Position numbers and translations under genes: made by a program. This document shows positions 25,395-33,466 of a stretch of 64,000 bases of DNA, piece by piece. The notes under the pieces were generated by a model. It made no database searches and was not told the DNA's origin. It saw only the letters and a program-made list of their open reading frames with translations. This DNA is from Acidobacteriota bacterium (lineage in GTDB: Bacteria; Acidobacteriota; Blastocatellia; Pyrinomonadales; Pyrinomonadaceae), in assembly GCA_016700075.1 (NCBI GenBank), contig CP065000.1, positions 1,488,001-1,552,000 of the forward strand. Direction: 5' to 3'. Within the stretch, counting starts at the first letter, position 1, and the number at the start of each line of letters is the position of its first letter.

Positions 25395-26894
25395 GTGAGA
25401 TCCGACGCCGAACAGAACCCGATCCGCTACAAATTGCTGTTGTTGCTCATAGTCGCCGCGACCGCTCCGGCAGGCATTTTGGGCTGGATAATGGACATTC
25501 GTTTTGACGAAGCGTTCACTCTGGAAACTACCTCGAGGGGTTTCTTGTACGCGATCAAACAGGCGATCGAATTTGAACAGCAGGCCCCACTATATTTTGC
25601 CCTCTTGAGCCTTTGGCGACGCATCGATCTTTCGATCTTCTTTGCTCGAACATTTTCACTGCTTTTCTATCCGATCTCAATTTGGCTGGCGGCCGAGGCC
25701 GGTAAGAGATATGTTCGGGGCGTCGATCCGTTGATCATTGCTGCGGCTTTCTCTGTTCATCAACTCGTTTTCTGGGCGACATTGGACATTCGGCTTTATA
25801 CATTCATCACCGCCCTTTCCGCGGGGATGCTTGTTTGTCTTTACGACGGCTACCTTAAAGAAGAAGCGTCGAGATCGGCACGGGTCGTGTTCTTGTGTCT
25901 CGCACTCACGGCTCTCCATACGCAGTATTATCTAGGGTTCCAACTCGCTGCCGGCGCGGCCGCACTTGCGGCTTGCGAGAAATGGGAAGCATTAAAAAGA
26001 TATATCTTTGGGATGGCAGTTGTCGGCTTGTTCTTCATCCCCATGGCATTGGTGGTGGTCAGGCAAGCGGTCATAGTCAGCGGGCACACGGATTTTGAGT
26101 TTACCGCTCTCGAGCTTGCAAAGGAGATCTATAGGCGAGTTTTGGTGCTGTTCGTGACTGTTGAATGGATAGAACCCGAATGGCTAAAAGTGTGGCTCGG
26201 CAGGCTGATAGTGTTAGGATTCGGCACTTTGATTGCGGCAAAGGCAGCAAAAGATCGGATCCTGGAAGACCGCTTTCTTGTTACCTTCGTAGCTGTTCAG
26301 GTAGTTTTCTTCGCGGCGGCGATCACCTTCGTAGGAGTTCAGCCCTTGCAGGCCAGGCATATGATGGGGCTCATACTCCCGTTAGCCGTCATACAGTTCT
26401 CGGCTCTGCGAATCTTCCGTCATCGCGCGGTCATCACGGCGTGGCTTCTGTTTGTCTTGGTATCTAACATAGCTTTTATTTCCTATGAACATCGCAGCAT
26501 GGCAAAACCGGGCGATTTTAGGAGGATGGCGGAATATGTAGCAAACAATGAAGAGGCCGGCCAGCCTGTGATGATCGTCCATGCGGATGCTATCTATCCA
26601 TTTCGCAACTATTATCACGGCATCAATCATCTCGACGCTTTGCCGCAGATCAATGAGCTTACCTCATGGAACCCGAAGTTGAGTGTCTTTCGCGACGATG
26701 CTCAGGTTGAAAGTGGTTTTAACCGATGGCCTCAAGCCGACCGGTTTTGGCTGGTTAGCGACGGCTGGTGTGCACATGGAACGCTAACATTCAACTGTGA
26801 GATCCTTGAGAATTTCATAAGCACACATTTCGTAGTAGAGGCTGAGGAGCAGTTCGCCGGATCCTCAAGGGTAAGGCTGATCAGTAGGCGGTAA
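25395..26894 (+). CDS. Integral membrane glycosyltransferase-like protein (GT39/PMT superfamily)
   Basis: A 499-residue polytopic protein with a short cytoplasmic N-terminus, about ten helices and a C-terminal soluble part. The first outer loop holds MDIRFDEAFTLET, the Asp-Glu site expected for the family, and a QQAPLYFALLSLWRR segment typical of these enzymes follows. The start is GTG 25395, 4 nt after the previous stop; no ATG precedes the first helix. It is the last gene of the locus. A weak hairpin (TTGCCG/CGGCAA) follows, but without a uridine run. Confidence 0.78.
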   Translation: MRSDAEQNPIRYKLLLLLIVAATAPAGILGWIMDIRFDEAFTLETTSRGFLYAIKQAIEFEQQAPLYFALLSLWRRIDLSIFFARTFSLLFYPISIWLAAEAGKRYVRGVDPLIIAAAFSVHQLVFWATLDIRLYTFITALSAGMLVCLYDGYLKEEASRSARVVFLCLALTALHTQYYLGFQLAAGAAALAACEKWEALKRYIFGMAVVGLFFIPMALVVVRQAVIVSGHTDFEFTALELAKEIYRRVLVLFVTVEWIEPEWLKVWLGRLIVLGFGTLIAAKAAKDRILEDRFLVTFVAVQVVFFAAAITFVGVQPLQARHMMGLILPLAVIQFSALRIFRHRAVITAWLLFVLVSNIAFISYEHRSMAKPGDFRRMAEYVANNEEAGQPVMIVHADAIYPFRNYYHGINHLDALPQINELTSWNPKLSVFRDDAQVESGFNRWPQADRFWLVSDGWCAHGTLTFNCEILENFISTHFVVEAEEQFAGSSRVRLISRR

Positions 26895-26943
26895 CATTGC
26901 CGGTTTGATTATGCTGTCGGCAACGCCTTAATATATAAGCGTC

Positions 26944-27159
26944 GTGGAAACAAGCGTGTTTACAAATCCCAATATTCTGCAGCGGCCGGTCGCAAAGTGT
27001 TCGATGTGCGACCATGAAACCACCCATTACAACGAGATCGTCTCACCAACTAATTCCGAAAGTATCATCTGCTGGAACTGCCAGATGCGCGAAGAAAAAG
27101 GCTTTAACGCTAAAAGCGGGTTTCGGCGCGTGGCCCGGCGGGGCGTTATTCCCAGGTAA
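26944..27159 (+). CDS. Small zinc-ribbon-like protein
   Basis: A 71-residue protein with two Cys-x2-Cys knuckles, AKCSMCDHETTHYNEI and SIICWNCQMREEKG, followed by a basic tail (RRVARRGVIPR). It probably binds one zinc ion; a nucleic-acid or ribosome role would fit but is unproven. It starts with GTG at 26944 and its stop overlaps the def start (TAATG), so its translation is coupled to that of peptide deformylase. That arrangement supports it being a real gene despite its size. Confidence 0.65.
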   Translation: METSVFTNPNILQRPVAKCSMCDHETTHYNEIVSPTNSESIICWNCQMREEKGFNAKSGFRRVARRGVIPR

Positions 27160-27650
27160 TGACGATCAGGAATATCACAGAATATCCGGAACCCGTACTG
27201 GCGAAAATAGGGGAGCCGATCACTGAATTTGACGAAAGTTTGGCGGCGTTGTGCGACGAAATGTTCGCAACCATGTACGATGCCGAGGGCGTTGGACTCG
27301 CCGCACCTCAGATCGGGATCAGTAAACGGCTCTTTGTCATGGACTGCGAAGGCATCAAATTGATTGCAGCTAATCCTGAGATCGTTTCATCTGAAGGATT
27401 GCAGTCCGGTCACGAGGGCTGCCTTTCGGTCGGCAAGGTTCCCGCCGTTGTCGAAAGGCCTATGAAGGCCCGACTGAAGGCCCAAGACGTGAACGGCAAA
27501 TGGTTTGAGGCAGAAGCCGAAGGCTACGCCGCCCGCTGCTTCCTACATGAAACCGATCACTGCGACGGAAAACTCTTCATTGACCGATTGCCTAAATTGA
27601 GACGTGAAATGGTCATAAAGAGATTCCTAAAAGAAAAACGTTGGCGTTAG
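27159..27650 (+). CDS. def: Peptide deformylase
   Basis: Def removes the N-formyl group from nascent proteins in the cytoplasm. The three motifs are present in the 163-residue chain: GVGLAAPQIG, EGCLS (Cys88 metal ligand) and HETDH (His130, Glu131, His134). The loop after EGCLS is VGKVP, not the usual FP/VP form, and the residue after HETDH is Cys instead of Leu, so it is a divergent copy. It overlaps the zinc-ribbon gene by one base. No fmt lies beside it. Confidence 0.92.
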   Translation: MTIRNITEYPEPVLAKIGEPITEFDESLAALCDEMFATMYDAEGVGLAAPQIGISKRLFVMDCEGIKLIAANPEIVSSEGLQSGHEGCLSVGKVPAVVERPMKARLKAQDVNGKWFEAEAEGYAARCFLHETDHCDGKLFIDRLPKLRREMVIKRFLKEKRWR

Positions 27651-27700
27651 AACGCCGATGTATAGATAAACTCACTCAGAGTACGCACGAGGAGGAAAGT

Positions 27701-28834
27701 ATGAAAACCCTTAGTTTGATCACATTAGTTTTATTCCTATTTGTCGGAGCAAGCTCCGAAGCATACGGACAATGCGACAGGACAACAAATTCGCCAATCA
27801 GATGCGGATATTACGATGAAGGCTACCAAGATGGGGCCAACGACGCTCAGGCCAGACGTTCGAATGACTATCAGCGTTATCGCAATAAATTCGAGCGGCA
27901 ATACGAGAGCTTTTACCGAGACGGTTATAGGGCCGGCTACGCGACCATACCGACTTGGGGAAGGTGGACCCCTGAACAGCGTTCGGCTTACGATTCCGGC
28001 TACAACATCGGCTTCAGTGACCGGCAGTTGGGCAGAACGAATGCACCCGAGTCTCGTCAGGGCGACGTCACTTTCATTGTGAGGCCGTATTTTTTCCAAG
28101 GCTATATGGACGGCTACAGCGGCACACCGCGTCGGTATGATTTCGAGGTCGGAAATCCCGGCGGCGGTGGTGGTGGAGGCGGATGGCCGGGCGGCGGCGG
28201 GGGCTTCCCCGGCGGCGGCATGACAACCGGATCCGTAACGTGGAATGGCCGTGTCGACGACCGAGCTCGTCTCTACGTCCAAGGCAACAGAACCTGGATC
28301 GAGAACCTCTCAGGAAACGGTGCCTCCCAAGGTTCAGTCCAGTGGCAGGGGACACTGCCGCGACGCGACACGATGATCAACGTTCGCGTGGTGAACGGCA
28401 GAGGCTCAGCCTTTGTGGTCGAACAGCCAACCCGGTTCAACAATTTCAGGGCCGCAATTGACATCAACGATCCGCAGGGCGGTGCCGCAAACTACCGGCT
28501 TGAGATCACCTGGCAGCAGTCTGCGGCGAACCCTGTTTACAGCCCCGGCCGTGCGACATGGCGAGGACGGGTCGATGACCGCGTAAATATCCACATATCA
28601 GGGACTGACATTTGGGACGAGGTCGTTTCGGGCAACTACACCATGAACGCCATGGGAAATGTCGAAGGCTATCTGGCCGCACGCAACGGCACGGTGCGGG
28701 TGAACAGACGCAGCGGACGCGGCAGCGTCAGCATTTTGCAGCAGCCTTCGCGTGCAAATGGATTTACCGCCATCATTCAAATAAATGATTCGAGAGGCGG
28801 TTCCGATGATTACGAGATCGAAGTGAACTGGTAA
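27701..28834 (+). CDS. Secreted protein with tandem beta-rich repeats and a poly-Gly linker
   Basis: I do not recognise the family. The 377-residue product starts at an ATG after GGAGG and has a signal peptide (LSLITLVLFLFVGASSEAYG). Residues about 25-140 are Tyr/Arg/Asp-rich with repeated YxxGYxxG-like turns (YYDEGYQDGANDA, FYRDGYRAGYA, AYDSGYNIGFSD). A Gly-rich linker follows, then two copies of a domain of about 90 residues, each beginning TWNGRVDDR or TWRGRVDDR and ending YRLEITW or YEIEVNW. Within the copies, VRVVNGRGSAFVVEQPTR matches VRVNRRSGRGSVSILQQPSR. A surface or matrix role is plausible. Confidence 0.8.
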   Translation: MKTLSLITLVLFLFVGASSEAYGQCDRTTNSPIRCGYYDEGYQDGANDAQARRSNDYQRYRNKFERQYESFYRDGYRAGYATIPTWGRWTPEQRSAYDSGYNIGFSDRQLGRTNAPESRQGDVTFIVRPYFFQGYMDGYSGTPRRYDFEVGNPGGGGGGGGWPGGGGGFPGGGMTTGSVTWNGRVDDRARLYVQGNRTWIENLSGNGASQGSVQWQGTLPRRDTMINVRVVNGRGSAFVVEQPTRFNNFRAAIDINDPQGGAANYRLEITWQQSAANPVYSPGRATWRGRVDDRVNIHISGTDIWDEVVSGNYTMNAMGNVEGYLAARNGTVRVNRRSGRGSVSILQQPSRANGFTAIIQINDSRGGSDDYEIEVNW

Positions 28835-28857
28835 GAGCCCGGTTCATTAGACCAATT

Positions 28858-28889
28858 GCCGGCGGCCTTCCAAGCCGCCGGCTTTTTTT
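28858..28889 (+). terminator. Terminator between the repeat protein gene and trmB
   Basis: Perfect 9-bp stem GCCGGCGGC/GCCGCCGGC with a 7-nt loop followed by seven T. It ends 3 nt before the stop codon of the convergent trmB gene. Confidence 0.93.
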
Positions 28890-28892
28890 CGG

Positions 28893-29516
28893 TCAAACCC
28901 GTTCCCATAAAGCTCTGTAGACAGGCAGGCCCTTGCTCTCTACGGCGATCTCGCGTTCGGTTTTCACCGGGAAGGGGCTCTCGACGATGGGTATCTCTTT
29001 GAATGCGGTGCGCATTCGAAACAATTCGAACATCTCTTCAGCAAGAAACTCAATATCTGTTTGAATGAACAGGCGTCCGCCGACGGCTAGATGCTCTTCG
29101 ATGGTGTTTACCAGATCGGGCGTGACCATACGCCGCTTCGCGTGTTTTTTCTTGAACCAAGGGTCAGGAAACTGGATCATGACCGTCTGAAGCATGCCGT
29201 CAGGCAGCTTTTCCAAAAGCCTTCCTATCCAGAGCATCGCATTGCAGAATTCGTAACGAAGATTTCCCATGCCCGCCTCGATCGCGAGCCGATTCGCCTC
29301 ATCGACGAGCTGATGCCGTATCTCGACGCCCAAATAATTGAATTCCGGGACCGCTTCAGCCATTTTCAGTAGAAACCTGCCGCGTGCACAGCCAACATCA
29401 AGATGTAGAGGCTTAGCAGGATCAGAGAATACTTCAGAGAGATCAATAGGCTCTGATTCACGACGAAAGAACGGCGCGAGCGGATTAACATGCTGATGTA
29501 CCCTTATTCTAGCCAT
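28893..29516 (-). CDS. trmB: tRNA (guanine-N7-)-methyltransferase
   Basis: TrmB methylates G46 in the variable loop of tRNAs using SAM. The SAM motif is LHLDVGCARGRFLLKMAE, followed by YLGVEIRHQLVDEA, and the tRNA-binding signature MIQFPDPWFKKKHAKRR is nearly canonical. At 207 residues the length is normal. The rhomboid gene lies 9 nt upstream on the same strand, so the two are probably co-transcribed. Confidence 0.95.
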   Translation of the reverse strand: MARIRVHQHVNPLAPFFRRESEPIDLSEVFSDPAKPLHLDVGCARGRFLLKMAEAVPEFNYLGVEIRHQLVDEANRLAIEAGMGNLRYEFCNAMLWIGRLLEKLPDGMLQTVMIQFPDPWFKKKHAKRRMVTPDLVNTIEEHLAVGGRLFIQTDIEFLAEEMFELFRMRTAFKEIPIVESPFPVKTEREIAVESKGLPVYRALWERV

Positions 29517-29525
29517 TTGATAACT

Positions 29526-30296
29526 CTAGAAAAGCTCAGACATTCTAGAGAAGGTGAGAATTCGATATACGCTGAACGCGCAAACCAGAATGAAGAGAAC
29601 TAATGCCCCAAACCCGATCGCTTTGACCGGCCCGCCGGCAACGCGCGGGTCCTGGTGAGAATCGGACGGTACCTGGATCAAGGCATACACCGCGCCCGTC
29701 AATAGGCCGCCGATATGACCGTAGTTGTCGATGAACTGGTAGAGCAATAGTCCAAAAACCAGAATGAAGCCAACATTGAAGATCAGATTTTTGCGAAATT
29801 CAGGGGAGACGAACTGTCTTCGTTTGAACGAATAGACCAACAAATACGATACGAGGCCGAGGATGCCGCCGGATGCTCCGACCGAGAATCCCTCGGGGGC
29901 GAAAATATAGCTCACAACGCTGCCGCCTATCACCGACAGCAGAAAAATAATGGGAACATGAGCCCTGTCGGACAGATATTCGCAAAGCCTGCCGAAACTG
30001 AAAAAGGCAAACGAATTGAAAGCGATGTGGGCAAGCCCTCCGTGAACGGTCGCACCCGTTAGGAATCGCCAATACTCACCGTATTGTGTGACGGCCGGCT
30101 TGACAAACCCCGCAGCCAACGCACCTTCTTCGATACCGGTTCCAAACTGTATCGCTGCTACAAAGAGAACGCAGCCGACAAGAATGGTCGTGTAAACAGG
30201 AAAAGGTATCACCTCAGGAGGCGGTTGATAATTCTCCTCCTGATAGACTTCCTCATTGGGTTCTTCGGGCTCGTCCTTCCTGTACTCAAGGGACAT
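29526..30296 (-). CDS. Rhomboid-family intramembrane serine protease
   Basis: A 256-residue polytopic protein with an acidic, Pro-rich cytoplasmic N-terminus. The catalytic dyad is visible: Ser in GASGGILGLVSYLL and His in GHIGGLLTGAVYAL; the family HxxxN element is HGGLAHIAFNSFAFF. It would cleave membrane proteins within the bilayer. It is followed by trmB and preceded by fabG on the same strand with an 18-nt gap. The substrate is unknown. Confidence 0.9.
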   Translation of the reverse strand: MSLEYRKDEPEEPNEEVYQEENYQPPPEVIPFPVYTTILVGCVLFVAAIQFGTGIEEGALAAGFVKPAVTQYGEYWRFLTGATVHGGLAHIAFNSFAFFSFGRLCEYLSDRAHVPIIFLLSVIGGSVVSYIFAPEGFSVGASGGILGLVSYLLVYSFKRRQFVSPEFRKNLIFNVGFILVFGLLLYQFIDNYGHIGGLLTGAVYALIQVPSDSHQDPRVAGGPVKAIGFGALVLFILVCAFSVYRILTFSRMSELF

Positions 30297-30314
30297 CGTT
30301 TCTCCACATTCCGC

Positions 30315-31070
30315 CTACATTGCAAGGCCGCCGTCGGCCTGTATCACCTGACCGGTGATATAGCGGGCCGCATCGGACAACATAAAACAAACGATCGAAG
30401 CTACCTCGTCGACATTTCCCAGCCGGCCGAGCGGGATCTGTGCAAGTATCTTCTCGCGATATTCGGCATTCATTTCTGACGCCATCTCGGTTTCGACGAG
30501 GCCGAGTGCCAACGCGTTCACGGCAATATTACGGCTAGCAACCTCTTTAGCGAGAGCTTTTGTCAGACCGATCATGCCGGCCTTTGATGCCGAATAATTC
30601 GACTGGCCGAGCATGCCGACAACCCCGGAAATTGATGAGATGTTCACTATGGATCCACCACTCTCATTCTTCATCATCGGACGCAGGACGGCCTTGGAAA
30701 AGTTCCACGCACCTTTCAGGTTTGTGTCGATGACGGCGTCCCAATCCTCCTCCTTCATCCGCATAATAAGCTGATCACGAGTGATTCCGGCGTTATTGAC
30801 GAGGAAGTCAACCGTGCCAAACTCCGCAACTGCCTGCTTAACGAATTCTGCTGACGCCTCTGTGTTCGCGACATCACATTGTGCGGAAAAAGCTCTGACA
30901 CCGAGCGACGTAACTTCACTTTCTAGTGTCTCAGCCTCTTCTGCACTCTTCGAATAGTTGAAAGCAACGTTGCACCCGCTTTTTGCGAGCTGCAATACGA
31001 TCGCCTTTCCTATGCCGCGTGTTCCGCCGGTAACTATTGCAGATCTGCCATTAAGGTCGTATGTATTCAC
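30315..31070 (-). CDS. fabG: 3-oxoacyl-ACP reductase
   Basis: FabG reduces 3-oxoacyl-ACP in fatty-acid elongation using NADPH. The 251-residue chain has the Rossmann motif VTGGTRGIGKAIVLQLA, the NNAG strand (DFLVNNAGITRDQ), the catalytic Ser in NISSISG, and Tyr-x3-Lys in YSASKAG. I start at GTG 31070 because AAGGAG lies 9 nt upstream; a longer ATG frame at 31133 lacks such a signal. No other fab genes lie beside it, so a different short-chain reductase role cannot be excluded. Confidence 0.88.
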   Translation of the reverse strand: MNTYDLNGRSAIVTGGTRGIGKAIVLQLAKSGCNVAFNYSKSAEEAETLESEVTSLGVRAFSAQCDVANTEASAEFVKQAVAEFGTVDFLVNNAGITRDQLIMRMKEEDWDAVIDTNLKGAWNFSKAVLRPMMKNESGGSIVNISSISGVVGMLGQSNYSASKAGMIGLTKALAKEVASRNIAVNALALGLVETEMASEMNAEYREKILAQIPLGRLGNVDEVASIVCFMLSDAARYITGQVIQADGGLAM

Positions 31071-31183
31071 GCAATTTTCTCCTTTGCTTGAACCTTCGAT
31101 TCTAGATTCCGAGATGCAGTGCGTCAAAAGCACGCAACTGTGATTTGAACCGCCCGCTCGGAATTGCGTATCATCTTGCCAAC

Positions 31184-32662
31184 ATGAAGGCCCTTCTTTT
31201 CGCAGTAATTTCAGCAGTTTGTTTCGCGCAAACGGTCATCGGACAGTCGGTCAACACACTGATAAGGGGTGCAACAGTGATCGACGGCACCGGACGGTCA
31301 GGTTACGTCGGGGATGTGAGGATCGCTAATGGCAAGGTGATCAAGATCGGCAGGATCAAACCGGACAAAAGCGACCGGGTCATTGATGCGGCGGGGCTTA
31401 TTCTCGCACCGGGGTTCATTGACATTCACAATCATTCAGAGGGCGGGCTTCTGACAGAGGCCACCGCGGCGAACCAGATCTCACAAGGCATCACGACCAT
31501 AATTGTCGGGCCCGACGGCGGCAGCCCTTGGCCGCTAAATGCCTACTTTCAACAACTTGCGGGACGAACGGCGGTAAATGTCGGTGCGTTCATCGGCCAC
31601 GGAACGCTACGGACGCAGGTGATGAAGAACGACCTTGCGCGGCCGGCAACCAAAGCTGAGATCGAACAAATGTCGGCTCTTCTTGAACAAGCGATGAAGG
31701 AAGGCTCATTGGGGCTTTCGAGCGGACTGGAATATGACGCCGGATTTTCTGCGACCACCGAAGAGCTGATCGCATTGTCCCGCACCGCGGCCAAACATGG
31801 CGGGATCTATATGACCCATCTCCGCGACGAGGAGGAAGGCGTGATGAACGCTATACGCGAAGCGATACGCATCGGCCGCGAAGCGAGGATACCTGTCCAG
31901 ATCTCACACATCAAGATGGGCAACAAGAGCGTCTGGGGCAAGTCGGCCGAAGCTGTCGCCCTCATCAACGAGGCACGGAAAAGCGGCCTAGATATTACTG
32001 CCGATGCATACCCTTACATTGCGTGGGCTTCGACGATCACGGTCTTGGTTCCAAGCCGAAAACACGAAGACACCGCCGAAGTGCAGAAAGGCATCGATGC
32101 CATCGGCGGCGCCGGCAAGGTACTGATCACGAGCTGCCGTGCGTTTCCTGCATACGAAGGAAAGACACTCGCAGAAGCGGCTGATATCGCCGGCAAGTCA
32201 ACGGTCGAAACCTACATAGAGATCGTCAAGGCCGGCGGTGCCGGCGTGGTCGGATTCGGCATGAACGAAGAGGACGTCAGGACCTTTTACCAAACGCCAT
32301 GGGTAATGGCGTCGAGCGACGGAGGCATCGGCGGACGCCATCCAAGAGGAACAGGGACATTTCCCCGCGTTTTAGGATTGCTCGCACGAGAGAAGAAATG
32401 GCTGTCAATCGAGGAAGCAGTTCGGAAATCCTCGGCAATGCCTGCGGCGAGGCTTGGCCTTAAAGACCGTGGACTGATCAAAAAAGGCATGGCAGCGGAC
32501 CTGGTGCTGTTCGATCCAAAAACCGTCATCGACCGCGCGACGTTTGCCGAACCGCAGCTTTTCTCCGAAGGCATCGAAAAGGTTTTCGTGAACGGCGAAC
32601 TGGTATGGGACGGCGAGAAAGTGACGGGCGCACTTCCGGGAACGATCCTTCGCCGACGTTAA
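31184..32662 (+). CDS. Exported D-aminoacylase/N-acyl-D-amino-acid deacylase-like amidohydrolase
   Basis: A 492-residue metal-dependent hydrolase with a signal peptide (LLFAVISAVCFAQTVIGQS) after MKA; an ATG at 31145 would add 13 residues. The amidohydrolase motifs are PGFIDIHNHSEGG (HxH), MTHLRDEEEG, VQISHIKMGN and SSDGGIGG (Asp), matching the D-aminoacylase group. It would release D-amino acids from N-acyl forms, perhaps from peptidoglycan-derived material, in the periplasm. It converges on rph with only 3 nt between the stops. Confidence 0.88.
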   Translation: MKALLFAVISAVCFAQTVIGQSVNTLIRGATVIDGTGRSGYVGDVRIANGKVIKIGRIKPDKSDRVIDAAGLILAPGFIDIHNHSEGGLLTEATAANQISQGITTIIVGPDGGSPWPLNAYFQQLAGRTAVNVGAFIGHGTLRTQVMKNDLARPATKAEIEQMSALLEQAMKEGSLGLSSGLEYDAGFSATTEELIALSRTAAKHGGIYMTHLRDEEEGVMNAIREAIRIGREARIPVQISHIKMGNKSVWGKSAEAVALINEARKSGLDITADAYPYIAWASTITVLVPSRKHEDTAEVQKGIDAIGGAGKVLITSCRAFPAYEGKTLAEAADIAGKSTVETYIEIVKAGGAGVVGFGMNEEDVRTFYQTPWVMASSDGGIGGRHPRGTGTFPRVLGLLAREKKWLSIEEAVRKSSAMPAARLGLKDRGLIKKGMAADLVLFDPKTVIDRATFAEPQLFSEGIEKVFVNGELVWDGEKVTGALPGTILRRR

Positions 32663-32665
32663 TGG

Positions 32666-33388
32666 TCAATCGGCAAGAACACGACGCTGCTTCTCGAAAA
32701 GCTCGGCGATCCCTTTTTCAGCGAGCAGGACCATTTCGTCCATCTGCTCCCGCGTGAACGGCTCGCGTTCGGCGGTTCCCTGCAGTTCGATGAACTTCCC
32801 GCTTCCCGTACAGACCACATTCATATCGACCTCAGCCGCCGAGTCTTCAACGTATGCGAGGTCGAGGATCGCAGTTCCTTCGATGATGCCGACGCTGACC
32901 GCCGCAACTTCGCTAATAATTGGGTTTACGCGAAGAACATTCGTGCGGACCAGCTTTCGGCAAGCCAAGGCGAGAGCGACATAAGCACCTGTGATCGACG
33001 CGCAACGCGTGCCGCCGTCTGCCTGAATAACATCGCAGTCGAGATAGATCTGGCGTTCGCCGAGTAATTTTAGGTCGACGACCGCACGCAGGCTGCGGCC
33101 GATCAGTCGTTGGATCTCCTGCGTTCGCCCCGACGGGCCTCGCTGGGTCTCACGTTGCGTTCTCGTGTTGGTGGCACGCGGGAGCATCGCGTATTCCGCG
33201 GTGACCCAACCGCTGCCTGTGTTTCGAATAAATAGCGGAACGCGGTCTTCAACCGAAGCTGTGCAGATGACCTTGGTGCCGCCGACCTCGATCAATGCCG
33301 AACCTTCGGCATACGGCGAGATGTTCGGCGTGATCTTTGTATTTCGCAGTTGGTCAAATGCGCGGTTGTCTTGTCTTGAATAAGTCAT
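32666..33388 (-). CDS. rph: Ribonuclease PH
   Basis: This phosphorolytic 3'-5' exoribonuclease trims tRNA 3' ends. From the chosen start MTYSRQDNRAFDQLR the chain is 240 residues, the family length. Motifs include GWVTAEYAMLPRATNTR, GRTQEIQRLIGRSLRAVVD and DCDVIQADGGTRCASITGA. An upstream ATG (33409) would add MILDPRI, but those codons belong to a palindromic repeat. murI lies upstream on the same strand, and the two may share a transcript. Confidence 0.95.
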   Translation of the reverse strand: MTYSRQDNRAFDQLRNTKITPNISPYAEGSALIEVGGTKVICTASVEDRVPLFIRNTGSGWVTAEYAMLPRATNTRTQRETQRGPSGRTQEIQRLIGRSLRAVVDLKLLGERQIYLDCDVIQADGGTRCASITGAYVALALACRKLVRTNVLRVNPIISEVAAVSVGIIEGTAILDLAYVEDSAAEVDMNVVCTGSGKFIELQGTAEREPFTREQMDEMVLLAEKGIAELFEKQRRVLAD

Positions 33389-33402
33389 AATTCGTGGATC
33401 GA

Positions 33403-33466
33403 GAATCATGAATGGTAAACAGTTAACGAAATGCAGTCTTTCTATTTACTATTTACGATTCACCAT
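33403..33466. repeat. AT-rich imperfect palindrome between murI and rph
   Basis: Left arm AATCATGAATGGTAAACAGT and right arm TTTACTATTTACGATTCACC pair imperfectly as a palindrome. The right arm encodes the last codons of murI (VNGES). It has no uridine run in the murI direction. It differs in sequence from the other two repeat classes in the window. Confidence 0.6.

Noticed and set aside
26895..26943. Hairpin TTGCCG/CGGCAA after the polysaccharide locus as a terminator
   Set aside because: The stem is only 6 bp with a 15-nt loop and no uridine run follows.
28150..28230. GGCGGC-rich tandem DNA in the secreted repeat protein, possible CRISPR or satellite
   Set aside because: It encodes the poly-Gly linker in frame and has neither regular spacers nor repeat units of CRISPR type.
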